Assembly (NCBI GenBank): GCA_014727915.1
Contig: WJMO01000011.1
Span: 1-64,000, forward strand
DNA from: Candidatus Altarchaeales archaeon
Lineage (GTDB): Archaea > Altiarchaeota > Altiarchaeia > IMC4 > SCGC-AAA252-I15
Direction: 5' to 3'
DNA: 64,000 nucleotides
Position 1 is the first letter of the stretch; every line of letters begins with the position of its first letter. The translations under genes were made by a program, and so were the position numbers. Below are positions 25,755 to 33,916 of this stretch, piece by piece. The notes beneath the pieces are model-generated. The model was given only the letters and a program-made list of their open reading frames with translations, was not told the origin of the DNA and searched no databases.

Positions 25755-26705
25755 TTATTCGGGCCTGTAGAACTCTGCCGCGTCCTCCGGAGCCATCGTA
25801 TTTATTATTATCTCCGAACCCAGTTCGAAGCCAGCCCAGTTGGACAGCCTGGGCAGCAATTCTACATGCAGGTGAAGGTCCGCCCCTCTGGGGTTGACGT
25901 GGAAGTAAAGGTTATACGGTGGGTCGTTAAGTCCGTCCCTCAGCTTCTCAAGCAGGAGCTTAAACGCAGAGGCCATGCTATGGCGCTCCTCGTCTGAAAG
26001 GTCTCCCAGATCGTGAACATGCCTCTTAGGCACTATCCACGCCTCCATCGGGCTTCTCGACGCGTAGGGTGTGAACACTGCCATGTGATAGTCTTCCCAC
26101 ACCTTCCTCGGACCTCCCACCTCCTTCTTCCAGGCGTCGCATAGGGGGCAGGAACCGTTCAACGTCTTATACCTCTCAACCGCCTCAGCCTCCTCCTTGA
26201 CAAGCCTGGGGACCACAGGGGTCGAGATGATCTGGGTGTGGGTGTGTGAGAGGGAAGCCCCGGCCTTTCTGCCGTGGTTCTTGAAAACGAGAGCGTATCT
26301 GACCCTGGGGTCCGATAGCATATGCTCCACTCTCTCATTGTACACTGATAGCACATGGCTTATCCTCTCTATCGAAAGGTCGGAGACCGACTTGCTGTGG
26401 GCCGGGTTCTCAACCACGATCTCATGGTATCCGTAGGCTGGCATGAGCTCGTCCGAACCCTCCTCCTCTTCGGTCGTCACTGCAGGGTACTTGTTGGGGA
26501 ACACCCGGATGACCCAGTGACCGTCCTCCTCCACCCTGCTTATCTCAGCGGGTGTCATCTCCTCGTTCCCAGGGCAGAAAAAGCACGTCTTGCCATCTTC
26601 CTCCGGAGCGGGGTCCCTCTTGAAGTCGCTCGGCCTCTTACCCCTCCCAACTGCGATTATGACTCTCCGGTCGAGGAAGTAGTCTTTCCTCAACTCGTTC
26701 TCCAT
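25755..26705 (-). CDS. galT: Galactose-1-phosphate uridylyltransferase
   Basis: Leloir enzyme exchanging UMP between UDP-glucose and galactose-1-phosphate; the archaeal role may be broader sugar-nucleotide metabolism. 316 residues from ATG 26705 (NELRKDYFLDRRVIIAVGRG, the usual family beginning). The in-frame ATG 26729 is less likely because a TATA element overlaps it and sits 26 bases before 26705. Signatures: CFFCPGNEEMTP zinc site, FKNHGRKAGASLSHTHTQI with the HxHxQ nucleophile motif (about residue 150), a second CPLC pair, and the C-terminal HLHVELLPR. Confidence 0.94.
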   Translation of the reverse strand: MENELRKDYFLDRRVIIAVGRGKRPSDFKRDPAPEEDGKTCFFCPGNEEMTPAEISRVEEDGHWVIRVFPNKYPAVTTEEEEGSDELMPAYGYHEIVVENPAHSKSVSDLSIERISHVLSVYNERVEHMLSDPRVRYALVFKNHGRKAGASLSHTHTQIISTPVVPRLVKEEAEAVERYKTLNGSCPLCDAWKKEVGGPRKVWEDYHMAVFTPYASRSPMEAWIVPKRHVHDLGDLSDEERHSMASAFKLLLEKLRDGLNDPPYNLYFHVNPRGADLHLHVELLPRLSNWAGFELGSEIIINTMAPEDAAEFYRPE

Positions 26706-26727
26706 GGGAGAGAATGTGATTACAGGC

Positions 26728-26747
26728 ATTTAAACCAGATTTAAGCA
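26728..26747. promoter_or_regulatory. Back-to-back TATA elements between galT and the FtsZ-like unit
   Basis: TTTAAAT-like 26728-26734 read on the minus strand is 26 bases from galT ATG 26705. GATTTAAGC 26739-26747 on the plus strand is 26 bases from ATG 26769. Confidence 0.45.
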
Positions 26748-26768
26748 GGTAAATCCAGTACTTCTAAC

Positions 26769-27782
26769 ATGGGAAAGTCAGGTGCTGCGGTTGTGAGAAG
26801 AGAGCTGAAGCTCGTCGGAGATGACATTGAATTGAACCGTGTGACGGCAGACCAGCTTACAACACAGCAGCTGGAAGAGGTCGGCAGGCTAGACCGTAAG
26901 AGGGCATCATCTGCCGGGCTCAACCCCCTCACATCGGACAAAACAGGGTTGAACGCCCGAATCGCGGGTGTGGAGGGGGAACACCACCTAAAAGAGGGGA
27001 AGCTCAGGGTAGAATCTGACATGGGCTCTAATGTTGACATGCCAGGCAGCCCTACGCAAAGGCATGAATCCCTCCTCTCAGGCAATGTGGATCAGCCGGG
27101 CGTCCACGCTCACCTGGACACGGAGCGCACAACAGACCTGCTGGCAGGCTCCGATGTAAAGGCCGCCTCAGACACGGCGGGTTCGGTGAGGGCGGGGGTC
27201 ATCTCCGAGGGGGGGACAGACCGGCTAACCCCAGCAGCCTCTGAGAGGGTGGCTTACACCGGAGTTTCAACAACACCCGAGGAAGTCATAGTCTCCGCGC
27301 GTGGTAGGGTAAGTCAACTGCCAGAGGTCGGGCGCAAGCTTGGGGATGCGATGTCCGAGCTTGCCAATGACATGATGAAATCAACCGACGGAAGCAGCGT
27401 GGACGACCTGGCAGCGGACTTTGAAAAAGCACATGATATCGTGGAATCCGCGGTGAAGCAGAGGGCGCTGATATCGGATAGGCTGTCCACGCAGGGTGTA
27501 ACAGATGAGGTGGCCCAGGAGCGGCTACTCCGACACCTTGGAATCGCAGCCTTCAAGACCTCCGCCTTCCTGGGGTCGACAGGCACCTTCTTGGATGGAA
27601 AACAGCTCTTGGACCAGACCGTGGCCGTGCTGTCCGGTGAGGAGGAGCGCAGCTGGCAGTCCGACCAGGTGCTTAAGGAGTTCCTGTCCAACCAGGGTAT
27701 ACGGAGGGACCATCCCAACCTGATGAGGTGGATAGAGGGGATGCTCACAGACGAGCAAGGGAGGGGCAGACAGGCAGCTTGA
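26769..27782 (+). CDS. Uncharacterised protein encoded with FtsZ-like gene
   Basis: 337 residues, no signal peptide, no membrane helix and no cysteine. Residues 1-190 are charged, Gly/Ser/Asp-rich and low in hydrophobics, so probably largely disordered. The C-terminal part (about 195-330) is helical (QLPEVGRKLGDAMSELANDM; DEVAQERLLRHLGIAAFKT). Two bases separate its stop from the next ATG, so the pair is co-transcribed and it could be a partner or regulator of the FtsZ-like GTPase. I do not recognise the family. Confidence 0.75.
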   Translation: MGKSGAAVVRRELKLVGDDIELNRVTADQLTTQQLEEVGRLDRKRASSAGLNPLTSDKTGLNARIAGVEGEHHLKEGKLRVESDMGSNVDMPGSPTQRHESLLSGNVDQPGVHAHLDTERTTDLLAGSDVKAASDTAGSVRAGVISEGGTDRLTPAASERVAYTGVSTTPEEVIVSARGRVSQLPEVGRKLGDAMSELANDMMKSTDGSSVDDLAADFEKAHDIVESAVKQRALISDRLSTQGVTDEVAQERLLRHLGIAAFKTSAFLGSTGTFLDGKQLLDQTVAVLSGEEERSWQSDQVLKEFLSNQGIRRDHPNLMRWIEGMLTDEQGRGRQAA

Positions 27783-27784
27783 AG

Positions 27785-28669
27785 ATGTCCAAGATAAAAG
27801 TAGTTGGTGTGGGCGGAAGCGGTTGCGCGACAGCCGAGAAGATGGAGGCCTGCAGCGGATGCCATCTAGTAGCAGTCCACACGGATGCCATGAGCCTCCT
27901 GAAGTACAAGGTCCACGATAAGATACTCGTAGGCAAGGCTGTCACCCGCGGACGGAGCACGGGCAACAACATATCTCTCGGCGAGGAAGCCGCCCTCTCA
28001 GACAGGGACAGGATATCCGAGGTTCTAGGGGACTGTGACGTGGTATTCCTCGTAGCCGGCCTGGGCGGCGGAACGGGCGCAGGGGCGTCGCCGATAGTCG
28101 CTGAAGAGGCCAAAGGACATGGCAGCGCGGTTATAGCGTTCGTTAACATACCCTTCACAGCCGAGGGAAAGGTATGCCGGTCCAATGCGGATAATGGGAT
28201 CAGCCGCCTAAGACCCTTCTGCAACCTGATAGTCGTGGTGGAAAATGACAGGTTCCTCAAACTGGTCCACGACCTCTCCATAAGGGACGCTTTCACCACC
28301 GTCAACCGGATAATACTCGAGGCGGTGACTGGCATGGTGGTGTTGATAGAGGATTCGGGATTGGAGAACATAATGCCCATGCTCAGGGGGTATGCGACAT
28401 TAGGTCATGGCGTCGGCTCCAACCCCCGGAAGGCGTTGAGGGCTGCGTTGGACTCTCCGCTGATAGGCGCGGACATATCAACTGCCTCTGGGGTCCTGCT
28501 GAACTTCACATCCCATTCCAAGTCTGTTGAGGGCATACAGCCCGCCTTGGAGGAGCTGAACTCGAACATATCCTCTGCGGCGGGTGTCGTGTGGACCAAC
28601 ACCGCAGACGACAGCGCCGAAGCGGTGGAGGTCCTGGCGCTCTTCTCAGGCGTTGAATTGACGGTCTGA
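27785..28669 (+). CDS. Divergent FtsZ/tubulin-like GTPase
   Basis: 294 residues from ATG 27785. N-terminal IKVVGVGGSGCATAEKM aligns with the FtsZ start, but the usual GGGGNN is replaced. The tubulin signature appears as GLGGGTGAGASPIVAEEAK (about residues 92-110), with a FVNIPFTAEG beta-strand and the expected NAD-type helix (CRSNADNGISRLRPFCNLIVV). The domain order matches FtsZ through about residue 290, but no disordered C-terminal tail or FtsA/SepF-binding motif follows. GTP binding is likely; filament formation is not shown. It is more divergent than FtsZ1/FtsZ2 and lacks CetZ hallmarks I can recall, so it may be a specialised paralogue. Confidence 0.82.
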   Translation: MSKIKVVGVGGSGCATAEKMEACSGCHLVAVHTDAMSLLKYKVHDKILVGKAVTRGRSTGNNISLGEEAALSDRDRISEVLGDCDVVFLVAGLGGGTGAGASPIVAEEAKGHGSAVIAFVNIPFTAEGKVCRSNADNGISRLRPFCNLIVVVENDRFLKLVHDLSIRDAFTTVNRIILEAVTGMVVLIEDSGLENIMPMLRGYATLGHGVGSNPRKALRAALDSPLIGADISTASGVLLNFTSHSKSVEGIQPALEELNSNISSAAGVVWTNTADDSAEAVEVLALFSGVELTV

Positions 28670-28672
28670 ATG

Positions 28673-28681
28673 CTTTTAAAC
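28673..28681 (+). promoter_or_regulatory. TATA box of the Tat operon
   Basis: CTTTTAAAC lies 28 bases before the tatA ATG (28705), right after the FtsZ-like stop; leaderless-type spacing. Confidence 0.5.
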
Positions 28682-28704
28682 CGGGATGTTTTATATTCTC
28701 TCAT

Positions 28705-28863
28705 ATGGCCTTCAGCACCAATGAGCTCCTGATAGTCCTTTTGATAATCCTGCTGCTCTTTGGGGGCAGGAAGCTCCCGGAACTGGCTCGTTCCCTGGGC
28801 CTTTCCATGAACGAATTCAAGAAGACCCAGGAAAAGCCCAAGGAGAATACTGCGGAAAAGTGA
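28705..28863 (+). CDS. tatA: Twin-arginine translocase subunit TatA family
   Basis: 52 residues: MAFSTNELLIVLLIILLLFG with the membrane helix, then the FGGRKLPELARSLG hinge and amphipathic helix typical of TatA/E, and a short charged tail. Forms the translocation pore with TatC for folded proteins. The stop TGA overlaps the GTG start of tatC. Very short compared with bacterial TatA (about 80-90) but usual for archaea. Confidence 0.9.
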   Translation: MAFSTNELLIVLLIILLLFGGRKLPELARSLGLSMNEFKKTQEKPKENTAEK

Positions 28864-29558
28864 AAGCATCCCTGACAGAGCATCTTAAAGAGCTGAGACG
28901 CAGGCTGATATCTGTTTTGTCCGTGTTCGCAATCGCGGCCATCCTATCCTATCCGATCTCCCCTTCACTGCTGTCAAGGGCGAAAGCCGACCTACTCGGC
29001 GACTTAGACCTGGTTGTTTTGGGGCCTCAGGAGGCGCTTATGATATACGTGAAGGTTTCGGTGCTGCTGGGTTTCGCCTTCACCATGCCCGTGCTCACCT
29101 ATCATGTATGGGCGTTCATATCACCAGGCCTCCTAAAGAAGGAGAAGGAGTTCATCGCATACCTTGTGCTGCCTTCCGCCTTACTCTTCGCGTCCGGGCT
29201 GCTCTTCGGATACTATGCCCTACTCCCGGTGGCGTTGAAGTTCCTGATAGCCTCCGCGCAGCCCCTGGCAACCCCCATGCTGTCATTGGATCACACCTTC
29301 ACATTCATCGTGTCGATACTGTTGGCTTTGGGTGTCATATTCCAGCTTCCCCTGGTAACAGCCGCCCTAGCCAGGCTCGGCCTCCTCGATTCCCGTGCCC
29401 TGTCCAGGTACAGGAGGCATTCTATCGTAGTGATACTGCTGGTGTCTGCGATGGTCACCGACCCGAGCGTCGTGACCCAGCTCCTCCTTGCCGTGCCGAT
29501 GATAATACTGTATGAGGTCGGCATTTTTACGTCTAAACTCGCAGGTGGTAATGGATGA
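28860..29558 (+). CDS. tatC: Twin-arginine translocase subunit TatC
   Basis: 232 residues starting at GTG 28860, which overlaps the tatA stop. It starts KASLTEHLKELRRRL (TatC cytosolic N-terminus), has six membrane helices, the FTMPVLTYHVWAFISPGLLKKEKEF loop region and the conserved Pro/Glu/Asp positions (MVTDPSVVTQ). TatC binds twin-arginine signal peptides such as the one on the radical SAM protein at 37586-38776. It overlaps the next gene as ATGA. Confidence 0.94.
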   Translation: MKASLTEHLKELRRRLISVLSVFAIAAILSYPISPSLLSRAKADLLGDLDLVVLGPQEALMIYVKVSVLLGFAFTMPVLTYHVWAFISPGLLKKEKEFIAYLVLPSALLFASGLLFGYYALLPVALKFLIASAQPLATPMLSLDHTFTFIVSILLALGVIFQLPLVTAALARLGLLDSRALSRYRRHSIVVILLVSAMVTDPSVVTQLLLAVPMIILYEVGIFTSKLAGGNG

Positions 29559-29701
29559 TCAGCACGCTTGAGCTAATTGTGGCTTTCATAATCTTGTTGG
29601 TGCTCTTCGGCCCTGAGCGTCTGCCTGAGATGGCACGCGAGGCTGGGAATGCTGTGAGAGAGCTTAGGGAGGCGTTTTATGGGAAGGAACTCAAGGGCTA
29701 G
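29555..29701 (+). CDS. Second TatA/TatB-like subunit
   Basis: 48 residues: MISTLELIVAFIILLVLFG, then PERLPEMAREAGNAVRELRE, the TatA/B hinge with FGPERLPE. The FGPxRLPE form is more TatB-like than the first copy. It is translationally coupled to tatC (ATGA) and overlaps the lipoprotein gene by 23 bases. Confidence 0.88.
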   Translation: MISTLELIVAFIILLVLFGPERLPEMAREAGNAVRELREAFYGKELKG

Positions 29702-30431
29702 CGTTTTATTGGCTGCTGTCCTGCTGTCGGGCTGTGTCACAAGCGACATAATGGACTCTGAATATCACCTTCCTGACAGGGCGTGCAGGTCATACGACAA
29801 CGACTGGTTCGAGAGGGGTTTCACCAGGATGCCGGCGTGCTCGATGAACGTTTACGCGTGCATGAAAGAGTGCGAGTCAAGGTCGTCTGCGGGCGAGGGC
29901 CTCTCAAGCCCTGCATGCATCATGGACGGCGTGAGATACAACAACTTCACACAACGGGATTGGGCGTGCGCGGTAGGTGACGGGAGCACATGCAGTTTAT
30001 ACCAATCAGGCGAGGCCGAGAACCTCATACTTCTGGACGAAGAATGCGATCCTGTGGATGTGACATACGACCTTGAAGTTGTTACCGCATACGCCGACGG
30101 GTCAGAGTACCGTTTCGGCGATGAATTGACGGTTACCGTGCTCAACTTGGAGCCTGAGAAGGTATGCCTGGGCTCGTGCAATACCATCTACTATCAGAGA
30201 AAGATCGGCGCCGCATGGGACGACTACATGGTAACGTGCATTGCAAACTTCATCTCTGACTGCATCGAACCCGGCGACAGCAGGGGGCTGGCTCAGACGC
30301 TGGTGAAGGTTGGCGACATGGGGGAGGGAACCTACAGGGTTGCAGTCCCAGTATACTATGGTTGTCCGGACGACGAGATGCCCTGCGAGGAGATGAAAAT
30401 AAAGTACACTGGAGAATTCAAAATAGTTTGA
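29679..30431 (+). CDS. Cys-containing predicted lipoprotein in the Tat operon
   Basis: 250 residues: signal segment with lipobox LLSGC (Cys about 19), then a mature region with about 16 further cysteines in pairs (CRSYDNDWFERGFTRMPAC; CMKECES; ECDPVDV), ending in a beta-rich domain (EYRFGDELTVTVLNLEP..). Overlap with the TatA2 gene implies co-translation. It has no Arg-Arg motif of its own, only RNSRAS. A link to export or a simple surface role are both possible; no family recognised. Confidence 0.78.
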   Translation: MGRNSRASVLLAAVLLSGCVTSDIMDSEYHLPDRACRSYDNDWFERGFTRMPACSMNVYACMKECESRSSAGEGLSSPACIMDGVRYNNFTQRDWACAVGDGSTCSLYQSGEAENLILLDEECDPVDVTYDLEVVTAYADGSEYRFGDELTVTVLNLEPEKVCLGSCNTIYYQRKIGAAWDDYMVTCIANFISDCIEPGDSRGLAQTLVKVGDMGEGTYRVAVPVYYGCPDDEMPCEEMKIKYTGEFKIV

Positions 30432-30453
30432 GAAAAAACCGTTTTTTTACATA

Positions 30454-32028
30454 TTATTTGAAGCCTTCCTGGTGGAATTCCTGGGCCTGGTATGTGAGCA
30501 CCTCGCTTGTCCTCCAGCAGTTCGCAGGGCTTCCCTGCTTGAGGCAGAGGTGGCTTAGGAACTCCTCCTTGTCCGGCAGCTGCTCCCATACTACTGGCAG
30601 GTACGTGGATTGTCTCATCCCGTTCTTCAATATGACGCCGTCTACTCCGGGTATCAGCTTGGCCAGCAGGTCCTCCGGGCTGTCGTAGTGCAGCTCCTTC
30701 GGCTCCGAGAGCACGGATATCTCGATCCGCACGTCTTCCAGCTCGTCCTCTCGCACCGGCTTGAACCTGCTGTCATGCAATGCCGCATTCAAGGTGTTCT
30801 CCATCACGCACTCGTGCAGCTTCCTCATCGGCGCCAGGTGTCCGATGCACCCCCTCAGCTCGCCGTCCTTGTTCAATGTGACGAAGCAGCCTTTGACCTC
30901 ACGCAGCTTCGGGGGAAGGCTGCTGTAGTCGTACTTCATCTCTACTCCGCTGTAGTGGCTCTCCAATGCCTTTTGCGCCAGGTCCAACAGCAATTCCTGC
31001 TCTTCAGCATTCAGCCCGTCGTAGAATCCTATGGACGCATAACCTACCACGCCGTTGCTCGCGTCGCCTGACGTGTCCCCGGAGTTCCGGTAGTCGAACT
31101 TCATAGTCCTCCATCCCCTCTCATATGCCATCAGCATCAATGCCATGGTGGGTATCTTCCCGCAGCAGTCACCCTCCCGTGCCATCTTCACATAGTCCAA
31201 GCCGACTATCGCTTCTATGGTTTTCTCGTCCAGGCCCACTGCCTCGTCGTATTCGTGGTAGTGGCTGAGGTCCGTTGACGCTATTACCAGCGTGTCTTCG
31301 TCCACGTACTTTTCCAAGGCTGCCGCTAGAACTTTGGGGTCGACGTCACCGACCACTACTGGTATGAGCTTGAACGGGGGTAGAACCTTCTGGAGGAAGG
31401 GTACCTGGACTTCGACGCTGTGCTCTCTTTCATGGGCTTCGGGCTCGTAGGTGAACACGTCCTCCTCTAGCATCTCCTTTACCTTCGGCGATACTGGGAC
31501 GTCGCCTAAGGGCGTCTTGTAGAAGTCCGCGTCCGCTATGGAGGCGCCCTTTAGGTAGTGCCTGTGGCTTGGGCCCATCACTATCACGGTCTCGTACCTG
31601 CTGTTCATCAGCTGCCGGTACCCGTAGGCGGCAACCTGCCCTGAGAACCTGTAACCCGCGTGGGGTGAGATCAGACCCCGTATGCCATATACTCCGGGAT
31701 AGTCCTCGGCGTCTCCGAGGTAGCGGTCTATGTCATCTGAAAGCTTGTGGGGTTCGCTCGCATAGAAAGCCCCCGCGACCGCCGGCCTTCGGTATGTGGG
31801 GGTCAACGTCGTGGAGGTGCCGGTTATGTTGCCCCTCTCCCCGGAGATGTCCGCGGACCCTGCCTGGTTGAATATCACATATGCCATCACCGCGGTCACG
31901 ATGATGATGCCGCCAACCAGTATGGCGTCCATGACCCGGTCACCCTCTTTGCCCTTCTTTTTCTTAACCTGCCTCTCCTTGGCTTCTGTCTTCTTCCCCT
32001 TGTCCTTCTTCTTCTTCTTCCTGCTCAT
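30454..32028 (-). CDS. Membrane-anchored MEMO1-AMMECR1 fusion (AmmeMemoRadiSam proteins B and A)
   Basis: 524 residues from ATG 32028, preferred to ATG 32040 because the palindromic TATA box sits 28 bases upstream. A Lys-rich start (SRKKKKKDKGKKTEAKER) is followed by one membrane helix (AILVGGIIIVTAVMAYVIF, about 33-52). A MEMO domain follows (about 80-330: RRPAVAGAFYAS, ISPHAGYRFSGQVAAYGY, GPSHRHYLKG, ASTDLSHYHEYDEA), with the His/Asp/Cys metal-site residues of the family. An AMMECR1 domain follows (about 345-510: CFVTLNKDGELRGCIGHLAP). The positive-inside rule puts both domains outside the cell. Known: A, B and the radical SAM protein co-occur as a system of unknown function. The catalytic partner lies at 37586-38776. 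Confidence 0.9.
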   Translation of the reverse strand: MSRKKKKKDKGKKTEAKERQVKKKKGKEGDRVMDAILVGGIIIVTAVMAYVIFNQAGSADISGERGNITGTSTTLTPTYRRPAVAGAFYASEPHKLSDDIDRYLGDAEDYPGVYGIRGLISPHAGYRFSGQVAAYGYRQLMNSRYETVIVMGPSHRHYLKGASIADADFYKTPLGDVPVSPKVKEMLEEDVFTYEPEAHEREHSVEVQVPFLQKVLPPFKLIPVVVGDVDPKVLAAALEKYVDEDTLVIASTDLSHYHEYDEAVGLDEKTIEAIVGLDYVKMAREGDCCGKIPTMALMLMAYERGWRTMKFDYRNSGDTSGDASNGVVGYASIGFYDGLNAEEQELLLDLAQKALESHYSGVEMKYDYSSLPPKLREVKGCFVTLNKDGELRGCIGHLAPMRKLHECVMENTLNAALHDSRFKPVREDELEDVRIEISVLSEPKELHYDSPEDLLAKLIPGVDGVILKNGMRQSTYLPVVWEQLPDKEEFLSHLCLKQGSPANCWRTSEVLTYQAQEFHQEGFK

Positions 32029-32050
32029 ATGTGAACCCATTATTCAAACA

Positions 32051-32076
32051 GATATTAATATCGGGCTTTTTATAGC
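32051..32076. promoter_or_regulatory. Divergent TATA region, MEMO fusion / ferritin-like gene
   Basis: The 12-base palindrome GATATTAATATC (32051-32062) is 28 bases before minus-strand ATG 32028. CTTTTTATAGC (32066-32076) is 26 bases before plus-strand ATG 32097. Confidence 0.5.
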
Positions 32077-32096
32077 CTATATTGTATTTGTATTAT

Positions 32097-32540
32097 ATGC
32101 CTTCCGCCGGTGAGGTCCTGAAGAATGCTGTCATGTGGGAGGTGAAGGCATATGAATTCTACATGCGCGCGTCTGAGGAGGTTGGGAACCAGTCCTTGAA
32201 GGGGCTTCTCCTGGGCCTGGCGGGCGAGGAGCTTAAGCACAAGGAGATGATCGACCGGTTGGACGTTGGGAACATCGGCGTGAGGACTTGTGGTATAGAC
32301 TTCATAGACCTCGTAGGCGAGTTTGGATCCAACACGTATGAAATCCGCAAGTCAGCCGCCCGGGTTCTCGAGTTCGCGATGGACAAGGAGCGGAAGGCCG
32401 AGGAAAAGTACAGGCGGCTATCGCTTGAATTGGACGATCCCGAGGCCAAGAAGGTCTGTGAAGTTCTTGCGGCCGCCGAGAACTGCCACTTTAGCCTTAT
32501 AGCCGCAGAGCTCGGAAGACTACACCGGAAAAGCGTGTGA
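32097..32540 (+). CDS. Ferritin-like / rubrerythrin-type diiron protein
   Basis: 147 residues. Helix 1 has the Glu ligand region (EVKAYEFYMRASEEVG), helix 2 EELKHKEMI (ExxH), helix 3 MDKERKAEEKYRRLS, helix 4 AAENCHFSLIAAEL (ExxH), giving the four-helix diiron pattern. There is no C-terminal rubredoxin domain. The likely role is peroxide reduction or iron handling. ATG 32097 is preferred to the upstream TTG 32082 because of the TATA spacing. Confidence 0.82.
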   Translation: MPSAGEVLKNAVMWEVKAYEFYMRASEEVGNQSLKGLLLGLAGEELKHKEMIDRLDVGNIGVRTCGIDFIDLVGEFGSNTYEIRKSAARVLEFAMDKERKAEEKYRRLSLELDDPEAKKVCEVLAAAENCHFSLIAAELGRLHRKSV

Positions 32541-32625
32541 TTTCATCTTTCAACGTTCTTTTGTTTTTTAAGTTGTCATTCACTGTCTTTTCTACTTTTC
32601 GATTTCAAATTAGAGAGTGTTCAAC

Positions 32626-33912
32626 ATGAAGAATCGTTGGTTGGTTGTTATAGGAGCTTTGATAATACAGTTGTGTCTTGGAGCCATCTACAGTTGGAGC
32701 GTCTTCACCAAAGACCTCACCACCCCCTTGGCGGAGGGTGGCGTGTATGGGTTCTCCGCCTCCCAGGCTGCGTGGATATTCTCGGCGGGCCTGGCCACCT
32801 TCGCGGTGGTGATGGTGTTGGCTGGTCGCATGCAGGCCAAGATCGGGCCCAAGCCCATCGCAATGGCAGGCGGTGTCGTGTTGGGCGCGGGCTACATCCT
32901 CGGCGGACTCTTCGGCAGCTCGTTCATCAACCAGCTCCTGTTCATCGGAGTGGTCGGCGGCGCGGGCATAGGGCTAGCGTATGTGGTCCCCATCGCAGTT
33001 GGTGTGAAGTGGTTCCCTGACAAGAAGGGAATGATAACTGGACTTGCAGTTTCTGGATTCGGATTTGGAGCGACCCTATGGGTGAAGCTCGCAGGCGAAT
33101 GGGGCGGGCTGCTGGCTAACGTCAGCCTCTTCGGACTGCCCGGAGTTCAGAGCGTCTTCATCATATACGGTGTTATATTCCTGGTTTTGGTGGTTTTGGC
33201 TAGTGTTGTGATGGTTAACCCCCCAGAGGGGTATAGGCCTGCGGGTTGGGAGCCTCCCAAGGCAACAGAGGCTGCGACCGGATCTGTCGAGTTCACAAGC
33301 GGCGAGATGCTACGGACACCCCAGTTCTTCATGCTGTTCCTCGCGTTCCTAGGCTCCGCGTTGGCCGGGTTGATGGTCATCTCCTGCATCAAACTGTTCG
33401 GGATAGACGCGTTGACGGCAAGCGGGGCAGCCCCTGACGTGGCAAAAGCCGGAGCGATAGCGGGCACTGCCATGGCAATATACGCGATACTCAACGGGTT
33501 GGGAAGGATAGTCTGGGGAACTGTGTCCGACAGAATAGGGAGGAAGAACGCGCTGTTCCTCATGTGCCTACTACAGGGCGTTATAATGTTCTTCTTCTAC
33601 CGTATGGGCTCGTCTGAACTCGGCCTTATCGCTGGCGCGAGCATAATCGGCTTCAACTTCGGAGGGAACTTCGCGTTGTTCCCGGCTGCGACGGCCGACT
33701 TCTTCGGCAACAAGAACGTGGGCTCCAACTATGGCTGGGTTTTCCTCGCCTACGGTTTCGCAGGCATTGCCGGGCCTCAGATAGCGGGCTACTTCAAGGA
33801 CACGGCACAGGGCGACGTCACAGCGTGGACGAACCCGTTCATGATAGCCAGCGCGGCGTGCATAGTTGCGGCGGTCATCGTGTTGATGCTGAGGAGGCCG
33901 AGGAGCGGGTAG
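32626..33912 (+). CDS. MFS transporter, oxalate/formate antiporter (OFA) family
   Basis: 428 residues, 12 membrane helices. The N-terminal RWLVVIGALIIQLCLGAIYS and YSWSVF motif is typical of OFA-type MFS proteins, as are the GxGxGLAYVVPIAVGVKWFPDKKG block and the RIVWGTVSDRIGRKNALF motif in the second half. OFA members exchange small carboxylates; the substrate cannot be read here. T-rich DNA (32541-32620) lies between the ferritin-like gene and this one. Confidence 0.88.
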   Translation: MKNRWLVVIGALIIQLCLGAIYSWSVFTKDLTTPLAEGGVYGFSASQAAWIFSAGLATFAVVMVLAGRMQAKIGPKPIAMAGGVVLGAGYILGGLFGSSFINQLLFIGVVGGAGIGLAYVVPIAVGVKWFPDKKGMITGLAVSGFGFGATLWVKLAGEWGGLLANVSLFGLPGVQSVFIIYGVIFLVLVVLASVVMVNPPEGYRPAGWEPPKATEAATGSVEFTSGEMLRTPQFFMLFLAFLGSALAGLMVISCIKLFGIDALTASGAAPDVAKAGAIAGTAMAIYAILNGLGRIVWGTVSDRIGRKNALFLMCLLQGVIMFFFYRMGSSELGLIAGASIIGFNFGGNFALFPAATADFFGNKNVGSNYGWVFLAYGFAGIAGPQIAGYFKDTAQGDVTAWTNPFMIASAACIVAAVIVLMLRRPRSG

Positions 33913-33916
33913 GTTC

